Below are positions 6,168 through 8,335 of a stretch of DNA of 8,335 bases, piece after piece. The notes beneath the pieces are model-generated. The model ran no database searches and had not been told where the DNA came from. It saw only the letters and a program-made list of their open reading frames with translations. The DNA is from Halieaceae bacterium. GTDB lineage: Bacteria; Pseudomonadota; Gammaproteobacteria; Pseudomonadales; Halieaceae. Each line of letters begins with the position of its first letter. Positions within the stretch are counted from its first letter, which is position 1. The position numbers and the translations under genes were made by a program. The DNA lies in NCBI GenBank assembly GCA_018666295.1, contig JABIZW010000262.1:1-8335 (forward strand), written 5' to 3'.

Positions 6168-7438
6168 TGCGCCAGACGTTCTCGATAGTAGACTTCCATT
6201 CGCTCAGCGCATCGATCCCAGCTAAAATGCTGTTCAACACGCTTAAGCCCGCGTGCCGAATACTCAGCTCTGAGCGACTCATCGTCAAACATTCTTCGAA
6301 TCGCTGCTTCTAGAGCCTGGGCGTCTCCAGCCGAAACCACCAGTCCCGCCTCGGCAACCACTTCCGCAAGCGCGCCACCGTTGGTACTGACCAGGGGGAC
6401 GCCACACGCCATGGCTTCAACAGCAGGCAACCCAAACCCCTCGTACAGCGAAGGAACGACCGCAATCGACGCCTGCGCGTATTTCCTGACCATATCCTCG
6501 TCACTGATGCCCTTAAAACAATCGATATGGTCCACTAGATGGAGATCGTGCATTAACTTCTCTGTTTCACCACCGGGTTTAGGTCGACCCACCAAGGTCA
6601 GCCGCAGCCCAGGAAAACTAGGAAGTAGTGCAGCCATTGCGTGAAGCAGAGTCGCTAAGCCCTTTAGAGGCGCATCGGCAGACGCGGTCGTCATTAATCG
6701 GTGTTCTTCTCGCTCGTGGTTATTGAGCGGTTTAAACAGTGTCGTATCGACCCCGAGATGCATAACTGAAATCGCCTTTGGGTCTACACCAAAATCCTCG
6801 GTAATGTCGGCCGCAGAGGCGCTCGAAACCGTGACCACCGAGTGGAGTTGGGGCGCGACACGTTTTTGCATCCGCAAAAAACCGTGCCAACGGTGGATGA
6901 GAGCGCGCATGTACCACCGTGGCTCAGACGCAAGCGCCACGCGGTAGTCACGGGTTATGGGGTGATGGATCGTGGTGACCAGTGGCACCCCTCGCCGCTG
7001 CAGTTCGAGCACACCATCGGCAATGGTTTGATTGTCGTGGACAATATCAAACTCACCGACACGACCTACAAACCACTGCTTCACACGCTCGCCAAAGGTA
7101 TAGGGCTCTGCGAATCCACCCGTGAGTTTGCTGAACCACTCAACGCGCTCAAGACGCGACAGTAATTGCAGTGGCCGAATTGACCGCAAACCATGCTCGT
7201 AAAGATCCAAGCTCGGCAGCTGCACAAGCGCAATATTGTCATCGAGCACCGGGTAGGGTGGGCCAGAGATTACCGTCACCGTGTGTCCTCGCTTTGCGAG
7301 GGACCGGGACAAATATTTCAGATACACCCCCTGCCCACCCGAATGGGGTGCTGACCGATACCCGAGCAGCGCAATACGCAGTGGGCGCGTGGTCAACGGC
7401 TCAAGCGGTGGTAATGGGGAGGGTGCTCGAGAATTCAC
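6161..7438 (-). CDS. Glycosyltransferase family 4 (GT-B fold)
   Basis: This retaining GT-B glycosyltransferase would move a sugar from a nucleotide-sugar donor to an unknown acceptor, probably at the inner membrane face. From the GTG start it has 425 aa. The N-terminal acceptor domain opens with LRIALLGYRSAPHSGGQGVY, whose GGQGVY is the glycine-rich loop (34-39). It continues through FDIVHDNQ and TTIHHPITRDYR. The C-terminal donor domain has LTLVGRPKPGGE, VVPSLYEGFGLPAVEAMACG with the E-x7-E pair (E333, E341), and STNGGALAEVV. The frame is open to a TTG at 7492, but GTG 7438 has an AGGA site 8 nt upstream, and a candidate extended -10 promoter begins exactly at that TTG, so the shorter start is preferred. 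It leads an operon: the methyltransferase overlaps its end by 7 bp and the toroid gene follows. Donor, acceptor and link to LPS core or an exported glycolipid are unproven. Confidence 0.92.
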   Translation of the reverse strand: MNSRAPSPLPPLEPLTTRPLRIALLGYRSAPHSGGQGVYLKYLSRSLAKRGHTVTVISGPPYPVLDDNIALVQLPSLDLYEHGLRSIRPLQLLSRLERVEWFSKLTGGFAEPYTFGERVKQWFVGRVGEFDIVHDNQTIADGVLELQRRGVPLVTTIHHPITRDYRVALASEPRWYMRALIHRWHGFLRMQKRVAPQLHSVVTVSSASAADITEDFGVDPKAISVMHLGVDTTLFKPLNNHEREEHRLMTTASADAPLKGLATLLHAMAALLPSFPGLRLTLVGRPKPGGETEKLMHDLHLVDHIDCFKGISDEDMVRKYAQASIAVVPSLYEGFGLPAVEAMACGVPLVSTNGGALAEVVAEAGLVVSAGDAQALEAAIRRMFDDESLRAEYSARGLKRVEQHFSWDRCAERMEVYYRERLAQC

Positions 7439-7463
7439 ACAGACCGTCCTAAAGTTGGCAGGG

Positions 7464-7492
7464 AGTATGCCAATAGCAATTTTGTGATACAA
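7464..7492 (-). promoter_or_regulatory. Candidate extended -10 promoter for the GT4 operon
   Basis: On the minus strand TTGTAT (7492-7487) and CATACT (7469-7464) are separated by exactly 17 bp, and the -10 is preceded by TGG, giving the extended -10 form. A start of transcription near 7457 would leave a leader of about 19 nt that contains the AGGA site before GTG 7438. The -35 matches the consensus at only 3 of 6 positions. If real, the promoter makes the cassette independent of the upstream hydrolase. Confidence 0.4.
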
Positions 7493-7529
7493 GAAATCAA
7501 AGCGTTAAAGAGGGGGTTCAACGCGCGTG

Positions 7530-8335
7530 CTACACGAGCCTCTGACGAATCCACGCAATACACGTGTCAATAATATCGTCCCGCTCAGGCTCATTAAAGA
7601 GCTCATGGTACATGCCAGGATAAACCGTCAGGTGCTTGTCAGACGCGCCGAGCGCATCAATGAACTGACGAGATGCGGGTACCGAAGTGAGCTGATCCTT
7701 TTCGCCGTGAAGCAGCAATACAGGCAGCGTTATGTGGCCCGCATTGTCCAAGACAAACTGCCCCTCATCAAAGAGTGAGACCACCATTCTGGCCGGAATA
7801 TTGTCGTGGTGAACCAGCGGGTCGGCGGTGTAAGCGTCAACAACTGAGGGGTCCCTTGAAACGGCCTTTGCGTCTATTTCCAGCGCCTTTGAAGCGGGCA
7901 GTAGGGCGCTCAAGACTCTCAGCAACGCGACCTGCCACCGCGGGGGTGGGGTCGGCACGCCCAGAGCGGGTCCGGTGAGAATGAGACCGCTGAAGTCGTC
8001 CTGCGCGTCCAACATCAAGCGCGCAGCAATAAGACCACCCATGCTGTGTCCGACCAGTGTCACTGGAAGGTCTGGGCACTGATCTGCGATCTCAGCTCGG
8101 AGCTCAGTCACGCCTTGCGTTAATTCGCTAAATTCCTTGATAAAGGCGCGCTTTCCTGGCGAGTGCCCGTGACCGATATGGTCCAACGCGTAAACGTGCA
8201 ACTGTTGACGAATAAACGCTTGGGCCACGTAGTCATAGCGGCCGGAGTGCTCTCCCAACCCGTGACTGATTAGCACGACGCCTTGGGGAGCACCCTCGGC
8301 AGCCCAGTGCCGAAAGAAAATACCACTCTTGAGAC
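7530..8335 (-). CDS. Alpha/beta hydrolase, monoacylglycerol lipase/lysophospholipase type (N-terminus outside window)
   Basis: This is a serine hydrolase of the Hydrolase_4 (Ser aminopeptidase S33-like) group, related to monoacylglycerol lipases and lysophospholipase L2. It would cleave monoacylglycerols or lysophospholipids. The frame runs unbroken to the window edge, and the residues before the GTG at 8276 (reading ...GIFFRHWAAEG...GVV) fit the usual N-terminal beta strands, so the gene continues beyond 8335 and the GTG is not its true start. The HGLGEHSGRY oxyanion-region motif follows. The catalytic triad is visible: Ser in GHSMGG (codon 8045-8043), Asp in HGEKDQLTSV (7697-7695) and His in GMYHELFNEPER (7607-7605). 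No signal peptide can be assessed. A 91-bp gap precedes the glycosyltransferase start, so it is probably a separate transcription unit on the same strand, although read-through is possible. The exact lipid substrate is not deducible. Confidence 0.93.
   Translation of the reverse strand, partial: LKSGIFFRHWAAEGAPQGVVLISHGLGEHSGRYDYVAQAFIRQQLHVYALDHIGHGHSPGKRAFIKEFSELTQGVTELRAEIADQCPDLPVTLVGHSMGGLIAARLMLDAQDDFSGLILTGPALGVPTPPPRWQVALLRVLSALLPASKALEIDAKAVSRDPSVVDAYTADPLVHHDNIPARMVVSLFDEGQFVLDNAGHITLPVLLLHGEKDQLTSVPASRQFIDALGASDKHLTVYPGMYHELFNEPERDDIIDTCIAWIRQRLV

Noticed and set aside
7502..7524. Terminator between the hydrolase and GT4 genes
   Set aside because: On the minus strand GCGTT and AACGC can pair and some T residues follow, but the stem is only 5 bp with a 13-nt loop, too weak to call.
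1..8335. tRNA, rRNA, CRISPR, insertion sequence or attachment site
   Set aside because: No cloverleaf, repeat-spacer pattern, transposase or terminal repeats were seen on reading both strands; nearly all bases are in supported genes.

Overview
The window looks like a compact chromosomal segment of a Gram-negative gammaproteobacterium. The evidence is an outer-membrane TolC, a KDO transferase (WaaA/KdtA) for lipid A glycosylation, and a DUF1249 (YqiB)–CpdA pair divergent from tolC, which resembles the tolC / nudF-yqiB-cpdA-yqiA-parE neighbourhood of E. coli and Pseudomonas. The moderately GC-rich, gene-dense layout and the flanking genes would suit a marine lineage such as the Halieaceae/OM60 group, but that placement is inference only. 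I see no mobile element, tRNA, rRNA or CRISPR array, so this reads as core chromosome with a lineage-specific envelope-sugar cassette.

Layout. Positions 1-836 (minus) hold the start of cpdA, cut by the window edge, and a DUF1249 gene that overlaps it by 11 bp. A 172-bp divergent promoter region with a cluster of TGTRTC-type half-sites (887-920) separates them from tolC (1009-2433, plus). tolC abuts waaA (minus, 2434-3708) tail to tail with no spacer, and a strong GC hairpin that could end tolC transcription lies inside the waaA 3' end. A 64-bp divergent gap follows, then a small SAM methyltransferase (3773-4378, plus). This again meets tail to tail, with 1 bp between, a three-gene minus-strand operon at 7438-4380: GT4 glycosyltransferase, a second SAM methyltransferase, and an alpha/alpha-toroid (prenyltransferase/squalene-cyclase-like or six-hairpin glycosidase-like) protein. 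The last gene (7530-8335, minus) is a monoacylglycerol-lipase-type alpha/beta hydrolase whose N-terminus is outside the window.

Working together. The GT4, both methyltransferases and the toroid protein sit beside waaA and tolC. The most interesting reading is a small, uncharacterised pathway that builds or trims a methylated glycoconjugate or glycolipid of the cell envelope. The sequence supports the gene families and the operon structure. The product, the substrates and any tie to LPS core are inference.
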